From Euryhalocaulis sp050486445 (GTDB lineage: Bacteria; Pseudomonadota; Alphaproteobacteria; Caulobacterales; Maricaulaceae), in contig JBJHDH010000025.1 in assembly GCA_050486445.1 (NCBI GenBank), positions 1 to 49,314 of the forward strand: a stretch of 49,314 nt of DNA. The letters are read 5' to 3'. A model generated the notes under the pieces. The model did no database searches, had not been told where the DNA came from, and worked only from the letters and a program-made list of their open reading frames with translations. Shown here in pieces: positions 8,923-17,109 of the stretch. The position numbers and the translations under genes are program-made. The first letter of the stretch is position 1. Every line of letters begins with the position of its first letter.

Positions 8923-11127
8923 ATGACTATCGGAAACGCATCGAAACCGGCGGCCGCGCTGGCCTCGCTGTTCGCGCTCGGACTGGCCGCCTGCGGCGAT
9001 AATGCGCAGGCGCCCACCGCGCAGACGCCTGGCGCGGAGTCTCCCGCCGCCGAGACCCTGGATGCCGCCGCACCCGCCCGCCCCGCGTTCGCCGGCGTGG
9101 ATTTCGAGCGTCTGGTGAATGCGGATTCCGAGCCCGGCCAGTGGATGAGCCACAGCCGCGATTACACCGAGCAGCGATTCAGTGCGCTCGACCAGATCAC
9201 TACGGAAAATGTCTCCGATCTCGGCCTCGCCTGGTTCGGCGATTTCGACACCAATCGCGGGCAGGAGGCGACGCCGCTCTATATTGATGGCGTGCTCTAT
9301 GTCTCGACGGCGTGGTCCAAGGTCTATGCCTATGACGCGCGTACGGGCCGCGAGCTTTGGCAGTACGACCCGCAAGTGCCCGGCGAATGGGCGGTTCACG
9401 CCTGCTGTGATGTGGTCAATCGCGGCGCCGCGGCGTGGAACGGCAAAATCTATGTCGGCACAATCGACGGCCGGCTGAACGCCATCGACGCGGAAACGGG
9501 CGCGGAAATCTGGTCAGTCCAGACCACCGACCCGGACTGGCCCTACAGCATCACCGGCGCCCCGCGCGTGGTGAAGGGCATGGTGCTCATCGGAAACGGT
9601 GGCGCCGAGTTCGGCGTGCGCGGTCATGTCGACGCCTATGATTCCGAGACCGGCGATCTGGTCTGGCGCTTCTGGACGGTGCCGGGCGATCCGGCGCTGG
9701 GCTTCGAACAGCCCGAGCTGGAATGGGCCGCCGAGACCTGGAGCGGCGAATGGTGGCGGCTGGGCGGCGGCGGCACAGCCTGGGACGCCATCACCTATGA
9801 CCCCGTCACCGACCTGATCTATCTCGGCGTCGGAAATGGCAGCCCCTGGAATCAGGCGCTGCGCAGCCCCGGCGGCGGCGACAATCTGTTCCTCTCCTCC
9901 ATCGTTGCGGTGACCCCGGAGACCGGCGACTATCGCTGGCATTTTCAGACCACGCCGGGCGAAAGCTGGGACTACACCGCCACCCAGCCGATGATGACGG
10001 CCGATCTGCTCATTGACGGGCTGGAGCGCCGGGTGCTGATGCAGGCGCCGAAAAACGGCTTCTTCTATGTGCTGGACGCCCATACGGGCGAATTTCTGTC
10101 GGGCGAGATGTTTGTGCCGGTGACATGGGCGGAGGGGCTGGACGAGACCGGCCGGCCTATCGAACGGCCGGAGGCGCGCTATGAAATCACCGGCGAAGGC
10201 GCAATCGTGGTGCCCAGCGGCGGCGGCGCGCATAGCTGGCATCCCTGGTCGTACAGCCCCGATACCGGGCTGGTTTACATCCCGGCCATGCACACCAATT
10301 TCCCCTATGTCGCCCAGACAGAGGAGGAGTTTAATCCCACCCCGCGCACCCAGAATTTCGGTCTCGATCTCGCCGCGGGCTTCGCCCTCTATAACGAGCC
10401 GGGCGCTCCGCCGCGCCTGACCGAGGGCATGTTGATGGCCTGGGATCCGGTGGAACAGCGCGAAGTCTGGCGCGTCTCGTTCGGCGATGGCGGACGCGGT
10501 GGCGGCACGCTGGCCACCGCCGGCGGGCTGGTCTTTCAGGGTAATTCCGCCAACCGCGAGTTCGCGGCCTATCGCGCGACCGATGGCGAGAAACTCTGGT
10601 CGGCGCCGGTGCATACCGGCATTGTCGCTGGCCCGATCACCTATGAACTGGACGGCGAGCAATATGTGGCGGTCGCCGCTGGCAATAATCAGGGCGTCGA
10701 TTATTACGCCTCTAACGGCTCACGCCTTCTGGTCTTCCGGCTGGGCGGAACCGCGGTTCTGCCGCCGCCGCCGGAATTCACACCCGCGCCGATCAACCCG
10801 CCACGGGACGAACAGCCGGCCCAGCTCGTTCAGGCCGGCCTGGATCTGTATTCGGCCAATTGCGCCATCTGTCATGGCGACGATGCGCTGGTGCGGGGAA
10901 TCTTCCCGGACCTCCGGCGCAGCGCCCGCCTGAACAGCCAGGACGCGTTCGACGCCGTGGTGCTGCACGGCGCGCTGGCGGCGAACGGCATGGCCGGGTT
11001 CGACGATTATCTGGATGAGACGGAATCGCAGGCGATCCGCTCTTATCTGATCGCGCTGGCGCAGCAGACGCCAATGCAGCCGGGAGCATTTCCGGGCGCG
11101 GCTCCGGTGCCCGCGGACGATGACTGA
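8923..11127 (+). CDS. PQQ-dependent quinohemoprotein alcohol dehydrogenase, lipoprotein (ADH-2)
   Basis: 734 residues, starting after GGAGGAG. The lipobox LGLAAC puts the modified Cys near residue 24, followed by an Ala/Pro/Thr-rich linker. The propeller has vicinal Cys161-Cys162 (HACCDVVNRG), Glu in GGAEFGVRG, Asn in GVGNGSPWN and the catalytic Asp350 in WDYT. The C-terminal haem motif CAICH starts at 647, followed by GIFPDLRRSARLNSQ and NGMAGF. It lies 49 bases after ADH-1 and 41 before ADH-3, so one transcript is likely. By eye it is much closer to ADH-5 at 40132-42291 than to its neighbours: the two share long identical stretches around the active site (QAPKNGFFYVLDAHTGEF). Substrate unknown. 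Confidence 0.94.
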   Translation: MTIGNASKPAAALASLFALGLAACGDNAQAPTAQTPGAESPAAETLDAAAPARPAFAGVDFERLVNADSEPGQWMSHSRDYTEQRFSALDQITTENVSDLGLAWFGDFDTNRGQEATPLYIDGVLYVSTAWSKVYAYDARTGRELWQYDPQVPGEWAVHACCDVVNRGAAAWNGKIYVGTIDGRLNAIDAETGAEIWSVQTTDPDWPYSITGAPRVVKGMVLIGNGGAEFGVRGHVDAYDSETGDLVWRFWTVPGDPALGFEQPELEWAAETWSGEWWRLGGGGTAWDAITYDPVTDLIYLGVGNGSPWNQALRSPGGGDNLFLSSIVAVTPETGDYRWHFQTTPGESWDYTATQPMMTADLLIDGLERRVLMQAPKNGFFYVLDAHTGEFLSGEMFVPVTWAEGLDETGRPIERPEARYEITGEGAIVVPSGGGAHSWHPWSYSPDTGLVYIPAMHTNFPYVAQTEEEFNPTPRTQNFGLDLAAGFALYNEPGAPPRLTEGMLMAWDPVEQREVWRVSFGDGGRGGGTLATAGGLVFQGNSANREFAAYRATDGEKLWSAPVHTGIVAGPITYELDGEQYVAVAAGNNQGVDYYASNGSRLLVFRLGGTAVLPPPPEFTPAPINPPRDEQPAQLVQAGLDLYSANCAICHGDDALVRGIFPDLRRSARLNSQDAFDAVVLHGALAANGMAGFDDYLDETESQAIRSYLIALAQQTPMQPGAFPGAAPVPADDD

Positions 11128-11168
11128 TGGTGCGGGCGGCGACGCGGAAGACTAAGGGGGAGACAGTC

Positions 11169-13319
11169 ATGGGGATCAATCTGCGCGGCGCGCGCTTCGG
11201 CGCGCTCGGGTCTGGCGTTGCGTTGGCGCTGATGCTTGCGGCCTGCGGCGAGCCGCAGACCCAAGGTCAGGCTCAGGATCAGGCGGGGTCTCAGGGCGCC
11301 GCCGCCGTGGATGGCGCGCGTCTGGCCGCCGCCGGCGCGGCTGAGCCGGGCCAGTGGCTGTCCTCTGGCCGCACATGGGACGAGCAGCGCTTCAGCCCGC
11401 TGGACCAGATCACGCGCGAGAATGTCGGCGATCTCGGCCTTGCCTGGTTCGCCGACCTAGACACCAATCGCGGGCAGGAAGCGACGCCGCTCTATATTGA
11501 CGGCGTGCTTTATGTCTCGACGGCGTGGTCCAAGGTCTATGCGTTCGACGCGAAGACAGGCGAAACGCTGTGGCAGTACGATCCAGAGGTTCCTGGCGAG
11601 TGGGGCGGGCGTGGCTGTTGCGATGTGGTCAATCGCGGCGTCGCGGCGTGGAACGGAAAAATCTATGTCGGCGCCTATGACGGACGGCTGATCGCCATCG
11701 ACGCGGAAACAGGCGAAGAAGTCTGGACCGCCAATACAATCGACCCGCAATACGCTGATTTCTATTATACCATCACCGGCCAGCCGCGCGCGGCCCGGGG
11801 GCTGGTGTTCATCGGCAATGGCGGCGCGGAATTCAGCGCGCGCGGCTATGTCTCCGCCTATGACGCGGAGACTGGCGATCTGGTCTGGCGCTTCTACACC
11901 GTACCGGGCAATCCGGCGGACGGGTTCGAGAACGCGGCGATGGAAATGGCCGCCGGGACCTGGAACGGCGAATGGTGGCTTCTGGGCGGCGGCGGCACGG
12001 TGTGGGACGCCATCGTCTATGACGACGTATCCGGCCTCCTGTATCTTGGCGTCGGCAACGGCACGCCGTGGAACGCGGCGTTCCGCAGCCCCGGCGGCGG
12101 CGACAATCTGTTCCTTGCCTCCATCGTCGCGGTTGATCCCGAGACTGGCGAATATGTCTGGCATTATCAGACCACGCCCGGCGAAAGCTGGGACTACACC
12201 GCCACCCAGCCGATCATGGTCGCCGATCTGGAGATCGGCGGGCAGGAGCGGCGCGTCGTCATGCAGGCGCCCAAAAACGGCTTCTTCTATGTGCTGGACG
12301 CCCGGACAGGCGAGCTGATCTCGGCCGACGCCTTCGCGCCGATGACATGGGCCTCGGGTGTCGACATGGAAACCGGCCGGCCGATTGAAAATCCCGCCGC
12401 GCGCTTCGGCGACACGGGTCAGGCCTTTATCCTCGCGCCCAGCGCGCAGGGCGCGCACGCCTGGCATCCGTGGTCGTACAGCCCGGATACCGGACTTGTG
12501 TATCTGCCCTTTGTCGATTCCAGCATGGTGATGGCGTCGCCGCCCAGCTTCACGCCCAATTTCACCGGCCCGAACACAGGCATTGGCGGCCCCGTCCCGG
12601 CCGATATCTGGGAAACCCAGCCCGGCGTGGAAAATCTGTCGCGCGGGCCCCAGGCCCGGCTGATCGCCTGGGATCCGGTCGCGCGCCGCGAGGTCTGGCG
12701 TTCAGAGGTCAAAGGCGGCGTCGGCTCCGGCGCGGCGGCCACCGCCGGCGGGCTGGTGTTCTCCGGTTCGCCCAATCTCGATGGCTGGCTCGCCGCGCAC
12801 GACGCGGAGACGGGCGAGGAGCTGTGGCGCACGGACACCCACGCCGGCGTCGTCGCCGCGCCGATGTCCTATGAACTGGATGGCGAGCAATATGTCGCCC
12901 AGCTCGTCGGTTATGGCGTGCCGGGCTACGGCAATTCCAATGGTTCGCGCCTTCTGGTCTATCGGCTGGGCGGGACCGAAATTCTGCCCGCGCCGCCGCC
13001 GGCCGCGCCGCTGGTGCTCGATCCGCCGGCGCAGACCGCCAGCGCCGAAACCGTCGAGGCGGGGCGCGTGCTGTTCACCGATAATTGCGCCATGTGCCAC
13101 GAGACCCAGTTCGGCAATCGCGGCCTGTTCCCGGACCTGCGCTACAGCGCGCGGCTGGGCAGCCAGGATGCGTTCGATGCTGTGGTGCTGCATGGCGCGC
13201 TGGAGGCGAACGGCATGATCGGCTTCGCCGGCCAGCTCAGCGAGGCGGATGCAGAGGCGCTGCGCGCCAATCTGGTCGCTCGCGCGCACCAGCTTCTGGC
13301 CGCGCAGCCCGGGCAATGA
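11169..13319 (+). CDS. PQQ-dependent quinohemoprotein alcohol dehydrogenase, lipoprotein (ADH-3)
   Basis: 716 residues. The start at 11169 follows AGGGGGAGA; the in-frame ATG at 11127 overlaps ADH-2 and lacks a signal peptide. Lipobox LMLAAC lies near residue 24. Vicinal Cys150-Cys151 (GRGCCDVVNRG), Glu in NGGAEFSARG (altered from the GVRG of its paralogues), Asn in GVGNGTPWN, and the catalytic Asp342 in WDYT are present. The haem motif CAMCH starts at 640 and is followed by ETQFGNRGLFPDLRYSARL. The segment before the last blades (about 450-510) differs from the paralogues, which suggests another substrate pocket. The next gene, a nuclease-like protein, starts only 15 bases downstream. Confidence 0.93.
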   Translation: MGINLRGARFGALGSGVALALMLAACGEPQTQGQAQDQAGSQGAAAVDGARLAAAGAAEPGQWLSSGRTWDEQRFSPLDQITRENVGDLGLAWFADLDTNRGQEATPLYIDGVLYVSTAWSKVYAFDAKTGETLWQYDPEVPGEWGGRGCCDVVNRGVAAWNGKIYVGAYDGRLIAIDAETGEEVWTANTIDPQYADFYYTITGQPRAARGLVFIGNGGAEFSARGYVSAYDAETGDLVWRFYTVPGNPADGFENAAMEMAAGTWNGEWWLLGGGGTVWDAIVYDDVSGLLYLGVGNGTPWNAAFRSPGGGDNLFLASIVAVDPETGEYVWHYQTTPGESWDYTATQPIMVADLEIGGQERRVVMQAPKNGFFYVLDARTGELISADAFAPMTWASGVDMETGRPIENPAARFGDTGQAFILAPSAQGAHAWHPWSYSPDTGLVYLPFVDSSMVMASPPSFTPNFTGPNTGIGGPVPADIWETQPGVENLSRGPQARLIAWDPVARREVWRSEVKGGVGSGAAATAGGLVFSGSPNLDGWLAAHDAETGEELWRTDTHAGVVAAPMSYELDGEQYVAQLVGYGVPGYGNSNGSRLLVYRLGGTEILPAPPPAAPLVLDPPAQTASAETVEAGRVLFTDNCAMCHETQFGNRGLFPDLRYSARLGSQDAFDAVVLHGALEANGMIGFAGQLSEADAEALRANLVARAHQLLAAQPGQ

Positions 13320-13334
13320 AGAAAGGGTTATGTG

Positions 13335-14111
13335 ATGGTGGGACCTGTACGGGTCACGGCCAAACGTCTGCGTGAATTCAAAGCAAAGCTGGAAATGCTT
13401 GGTGGTAGCGCAGGCAATATTCGGTTGCGACGAGAACTCGGTTGGGAAGAGGGCTTCTATTGGGAAGTCCAAGGACGTTTAATCAAAGACGGAGACATCA
13501 CGGCGGGCCGAGGACTTGGTGGTTCAGTGTCACTGACGGCTGCCGAAGCGGAAGAAGCCGAGCCCGTTGCGCCGTTTGTCGCAAATTCCGAACGCGAACT
13601 GTATGAACCGCTAAAGGCATCAATCAAGACTAAGTGGATTAATCGGTTTGGATTTGACTCGGTTGAAGTCGAAGAAACGCATTCTCGTGGTGCCAAGGAT
13701 ACGGGCGGAACTTTTACGCGCCCGGATATAACGGCCGCTGGCATCCGCCGATATGTGTATCTCCCAAAGCGGCTTGAGATTGTCACATTCGAAGTGAAGC
13801 CAGCCACGAATGTCGGCGTCATGGGTGTCTTAGAAGCGATCGCGCATCGAGAAGCCGCCCATCGCTCTTATGTGCTTTATCACTGTGATCGTGAAGCCTT
13901 CGATGGCTGCGCCGAAGCCAATCGCATCCTAGAACTCGCTCAAAAGTATGGTATCGGCGTGATATTAGCCCGCGACCCAAGAGAAGTCGAAGGATGGGAA
14001 ATTGTCTTGGATGCAGCTCGGCACGAACCGGACCCAGCACGTCTGGACCGTTTCCTTGGTGACCTTCCTAATGAAGAGATGAAACAACAACTTTCCAAAT
14101 GGAAAGAGTGA
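13335..14111 (+). CDS. Putative winged-helix plus PD-(D/E)XK nuclease-like protein
   Basis: 258 residues, unlike anything nearby. The N-terminus (about 5-70) could form a winged helix (AGNIRLRRELGWEEGFYWEV then a glycine-rich wing). After an acidic linker, SERELYEPLKASI opens a C-terminal domain with Asp131 in RPDI and Glu153/Lys155 in TFEVKP, spaced like a PD-(D/E)XK nuclease core, then a helix (GVLEAIAHREAAHRSYVLYHC). This layout recalls HrgA/COG2958-type and Mrr-like proteins, but I cannot confirm the family. The gene is visibly richer in A/T and AT-ending codons than the flanking dehydrogenases, suggesting later acquisition. The start is ATG 13335 or GTG 13332; AGAAAGGG precedes both. A DNA-repair, restriction or defence role is only a guess. 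Confidence 0.75.
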   Translation: MVGPVRVTAKRLREFKAKLEMLGGSAGNIRLRRELGWEEGFYWEVQGRLIKDGDITAGRGLGGSVSLTAAEAEEAEPVAPFVANSERELYEPLKASIKTKWINRFGFDSVEVEETHSRGAKDTGGTFTRPDITAAGIRRYVYLPKRLEIVTFEVKPATNVGVMGVLEAIAHREAAHRSYVLYHCDREAFDGCAEANRILELAQKYGIGVILARDPREVEGWEIVLDAARHEPDPARLDRFLGDLPNEEMKQQLSKWKE

Positions 14112-14246
14112 CGGTCCGAAAATCAAAATTCTAGTTCGCTGACATCGATAATTACGGCATGAAAAAGGTTGGCATCGCAACAGACTCTCCCTCCGCGGCC
14201 TTGCGGGGACTGTGACTCGTCGCAGGGCTGCGATAGGTTTGGCTCA

Positions 14247-14279
14247 GGGCCTGCGCGGTCGGGAGAGCGGCGCAGGCCC
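14247..14279 (+). promoter_or_regulatory. Perfect 10-bp stem-loop ahead of ADH-4
   Basis: GGGCCTGCGC and its complement GCGCAGGCCC enclose a 13-base loop, 27 bases upstream of the ADH-4 start and just ahead of its ribosome-binding site. There is no T-run, so an intrinsic terminator is unlikely. A leader structure that shields or stabilises the downstream message is possible. The 195-base gap 14112-14306 holds nothing else I recognise. Confidence 0.5.
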
Positions 14280-14306
14280 GTGCATATCCCTGGGGAGGGT
14301 GGGTTC

Positions 14307-16466
14307 ATGGCCTGTACAATTTTGCATCGCTCGTCCGTGTCTCGTCTGTCTGTCAGCGCCGCCGGCGCCGTGCTGGCGCTGATCCTCGCCGCCTGCGGCG
14401 AGACGGGGCCGGCGCGAGGCCCGTCACAGGATGCATCGAGCGGTCCCGCCGCTGTAAACGCGGCGCGCCTCGTCAATGCGGACAGCGAGCCCGGCCAGTG
14501 GATGAGTCACGGCCGCACCTATGACGAGCAGCGTTTTAGTTCGCTGGATCAGATCAATACGGAAAACGCCGGCGAGCTGGGGCTTGCATGGTTCGCCGAT
14601 CTCAGCACCGACCGGGGGCAGGAAGCCACGCCGATCATGGTGGATGGCGTGCTCTATGTCTCCGAGGCCTGGAGCAAGGTGAACGCCTATGACGCGGTTA
14701 CCGGCCGCCAGCTCTGGCACTATGACCCGGAGGTCGATGGCCAGTGGGCGGTGAACGCCTGCTGCGACGTGGTCAATCGCGGCGTCGCGGTGTGGGAGGG
14801 TAAAGTCTATGTCGGAACCATCGATGGCCGGCTGATCGCGCTGGATGCTGAAACCGGCGCGCCGCTATGGGACGTGCTGACCGTCGACCGCTCCATGCCT
14901 TACACGATTACCGGCGCGCCGCGCGTGGTGAAGGGCAGGGTGCTAATCGGCAATGGCGGCGCTGAGTTCGGCGTGCGCGGTTATGTCGACGCCTATGACG
15001 CCCAGACCGGCGCGCTGGACTGGCGCTTCTATACCGTGCCCGGAAACCCGGAGCTGGGCTTTGAGGATCCGATCCTCGCCATCGCCGCCGAAACCTGGGC
15101 TGGCGAATGGTGGGCGCTGGGCGGCGGCGGCACGGTGTGGGACGCGATGTCCTACGACCCCGATCTCGACCTGCTTTATATCGGTGTTGGCAACGGCGCG
15201 CCGTGGAACCATCAGGTGCGCAGCGACGGGCTGGGCGACAATCTGTTCCTCGCCTCCATCGTCGCGCTGCGACCCGACACCGGCGAATATGTCTGGCACT
15301 ATCAATCCTCGCCCGGCGAGACATGGGACCACACCGCGACGCAGCAGATGATCTTGGCCGATTTGGTGATCGAAGGACAGGAGCGTCAGGTCATCATGCA
15401 GGCGCCGAAAAACGGCTTCTTCTATGTGCTCGACCGCGCGACCGGAGAGCTGATCTCCGCCGAGCCGTTCACGCCCATTAGCTGGGCGACGCATGTGGAC
15501 ATGGCGACGGGCCGGCCGGTGGAAAATCCCGCGGCGCGTTTCTATGAAACCGGCGAGCCGTTCGTCTCGCAGCAGAACCCGAACGGCGCGCACACCTGGC
15601 ATTCGATGGCGTTCCATCCCGATACCGGGCTGGTCTATTTCCCGATCCACGGATCGCCCTTTGTTTTCGCCGATGGCTCGGATGGTTTCGCGCCCTCCGC
15701 CATGACCACCAACCAGGCCGTGGATTTCAGCCAGAACGCCATCCTCGACGCGGCGCAGACGCTGGAAAGCACGTTTGGCCGTCTGATCGCCTGGGATCCC
15801 GTGGCGCAGCGGGAAGTCTGGCGTGTGGAGCGCGCCGGCCCCGCCAATGGCGGCGCGCTGGCCACCAATGGCGGCCTTGTGTTTCAGGGCACGGGCTCCG
15901 GCCTGTTCACCGCGCTGGACGCGGAAACGGGCGCCACGCTGTGGGAAAGCCCGGTCCAGACCGGCGTGATCGCCGCGCCGATTACCTATGCCGTCGATGG
16001 CGAGCAATATGTCGCCATCGTCGCCGGCACCGGCGGCTCATGGGGCATCATCGCCGGCCCGACCAATATGAAGGGCTATGAGCAGGTCAATCGCTCGCGC
16101 GTGCTGGTTTACAGGCTGGGCGGAACCGCGACTCTGCCGCCCGCTGTCGACCCCGATCTGCCGCCGATGAATCCGCCCGCGCTGACAGCCTCCAGCGAAA
16201 CGGTGGAGCATGGTGGGGGCCTCTACGCGGTCTTCTGCGGCAGTTGCCATGGCGGCGGCGCGGTGCAGATGGGCATTCTGCCCGATCTGCGCCGCAGCGT
16301 GCGCCTGAATTCGCAGGAAGCGTTCGACTCGGTGTTGCTGGAAGGCGCACTGGCGCCTACCGGCATGGCGTCGTTCGACGCGGTCCTGACGCCGGAAGAC
16401 AGCGAGGCGATCCGCGCCTATATCGTCGCGCGCACACATGAAGACATCGCCGCCGGGACGCCATGA
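14307..16466 (+). CDS. PQQ-dependent quinohemoprotein alcohol dehydrogenase, lipoprotein (ADH-4)
   Basis: 719 residues starting after TGGGGAGGG. Lipobox LILAAC lies near residue 30. Vicinal Cys152-Cys153 (NACCDVVNRG), Glu in GGAEFGVRG and Asn in GVGNGAPWN are kept, but the active-site motif is WDHT (Asp341, His342) where the four paralogues have WDYT. The SPGGGDN loop also becomes SDGLGDN. The haem motif CGSCH starts at 644 and the following segment is VQMGILPDLRRSVRL, so this is the most divergent member. Its stop overlaps the start of the glutathione transferase gene (ATGA at 16463), tying it to the GST-SnoaL-MDR genes. Thr at the lanthanide-diagnostic position again predicts calcium. Confidence 0.93.
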   Translation: MACTILHRSSVSRLSVSAAGAVLALILAACGETGPARGPSQDASSGPAAVNAARLVNADSEPGQWMSHGRTYDEQRFSSLDQINTENAGELGLAWFADLSTDRGQEATPIMVDGVLYVSEAWSKVNAYDAVTGRQLWHYDPEVDGQWAVNACCDVVNRGVAVWEGKVYVGTIDGRLIALDAETGAPLWDVLTVDRSMPYTITGAPRVVKGRVLIGNGGAEFGVRGYVDAYDAQTGALDWRFYTVPGNPELGFEDPILAIAAETWAGEWWALGGGGTVWDAMSYDPDLDLLYIGVGNGAPWNHQVRSDGLGDNLFLASIVALRPDTGEYVWHYQSSPGETWDHTATQQMILADLVIEGQERQVIMQAPKNGFFYVLDRATGELISAEPFTPISWATHVDMATGRPVENPAARFYETGEPFVSQQNPNGAHTWHSMAFHPDTGLVYFPIHGSPFVFADGSDGFAPSAMTTNQAVDFSQNAILDAAQTLESTFGRLIAWDPVAQREVWRVERAGPANGGALATNGGLVFQGTGSGLFTALDAETGATLWESPVQTGVIAAPITYAVDGEQYVAIVAGTGGSWGIIAGPTNMKGYEQVNRSRVLVYRLGGTATLPPAVDPDLPPMNPPALTASSETVEHGGGLYAVFCGSCHGGGAVQMGILPDLRRSVRLNSQEAFDSVLLEGALAPTGMASFDAVLTPEDSEAIRAYIVARTHEDIAAGTP

Positions 16467-17077
16467 TCGACCTCTACACTTGGGGCACGCCAAACGGGCA
16501 CAAGGCGTCGGTGACGCTGGAGGAGCTGGGCCTGGATTACGCCGTCCATCCCGTGAATATCGGGACGGGCGAGCAAAAGCAGGACTGGTACCTGAAGATC
16601 AATCCGAACGGGCGCATCCCGGCCATCGTCAACCGGGATGATGGCGATTTCGCCGTGTTCGAATCCGGCGCAATCATGCTCTATCTGGCGAAACGCACCG
16701 GCAGGCTGATGCCCGCCGATGAAAAGGGCGAGAGCCTCGTCACCCAGTGGCTGATGTTCCAGATGGGCGGTCTTGGCCCCATGCAGGGCCAGGCCAATCA
16801 TTTTTTCCGCTTCGCGCCGGAAAAAATTCCCTATGGCGTCAAACGCTATCAGGATGAGACGCTCCGCCTGCTGACGGTGCTGGATACGCGGCTGAAAGAC
16901 CATGAATTTCTGGCCGGCGATTATTCCATCGCCGACATCGCCAATTTCTGCTGGGCGCGGAGTTATGCGTTTTCCGGCGTGGATGCGTCCGGCCTGCCGC
17001 ATCTTCTGCGCTGGCTGGCGGCGATAGAGGCGCGCCCGGCAGTGCAGCGCGGCCTCGCCGTGCCGGAAAAACGCTGA
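16463..17077 (+). CDS. YfcG-like (Nu-class) glutathione transferase / disulfide-bond reductase
   Basis: 204 residues, a complete thioredoxin-like N-terminal domain plus helical C-terminal domain. Motif TPNGHKASVTLEELGLDY near the start holds the Thr and Asn that bind glutathione in E. coli YfcG. NPNGRIPAIV contains the cis-Pro, and ESGAIMLYLA binds the gamma-glutamyl part. GLGPMQGQANHFFRFAPE and IPYGVKRYQDET also align with my recollection of YfcG. Nu-class members bind two glutathiones or glutathione disulfide and act as disulfide reductases or peroxidases. It is translationally coupled to ADH-4, so it probably handles a product or the oxidative stress of that pathway (inference). Confidence 0.9.
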   Translation: MIDLYTWGTPNGHKASVTLEELGLDYAVHPVNIGTGEQKQDWYLKINPNGRIPAIVNRDDGDFAVFESGAIMLYLAKRTGRLMPADEKGESLVTQWLMFQMGGLGPMQGQANHFFRFAPEKIPYGVKRYQDETLRLLTVLDTRLKDHEFLAGDYSIADIANFCWARSYAFSGVDASGLPHLLRWLAAIEARPAVQRGLAVPEKR

Positions 17078-17109
17078 GCCCGGCCGGCGAAACGACAATG
17101 GAGACAACG

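Noticed and set aside
5625..9017. 1130-residue open frame on the minus strand opposite the TPR lipoprotein and ADH-1
   Set aside because: It is antisense to two well-supported genes, is Arg/Ala/Gly/His-rich without motifs, and is what high-GC third positions leave open on the other strand.
6588..16466. Lanthanide-dependent (XoxF-like) methanol dehydrogenase
   Set aside because: The residue two after the catalytic Asp is Thr in all copies, not Asp, and these enzymes carry a fused haem c and lipobox, unlike XoxF.
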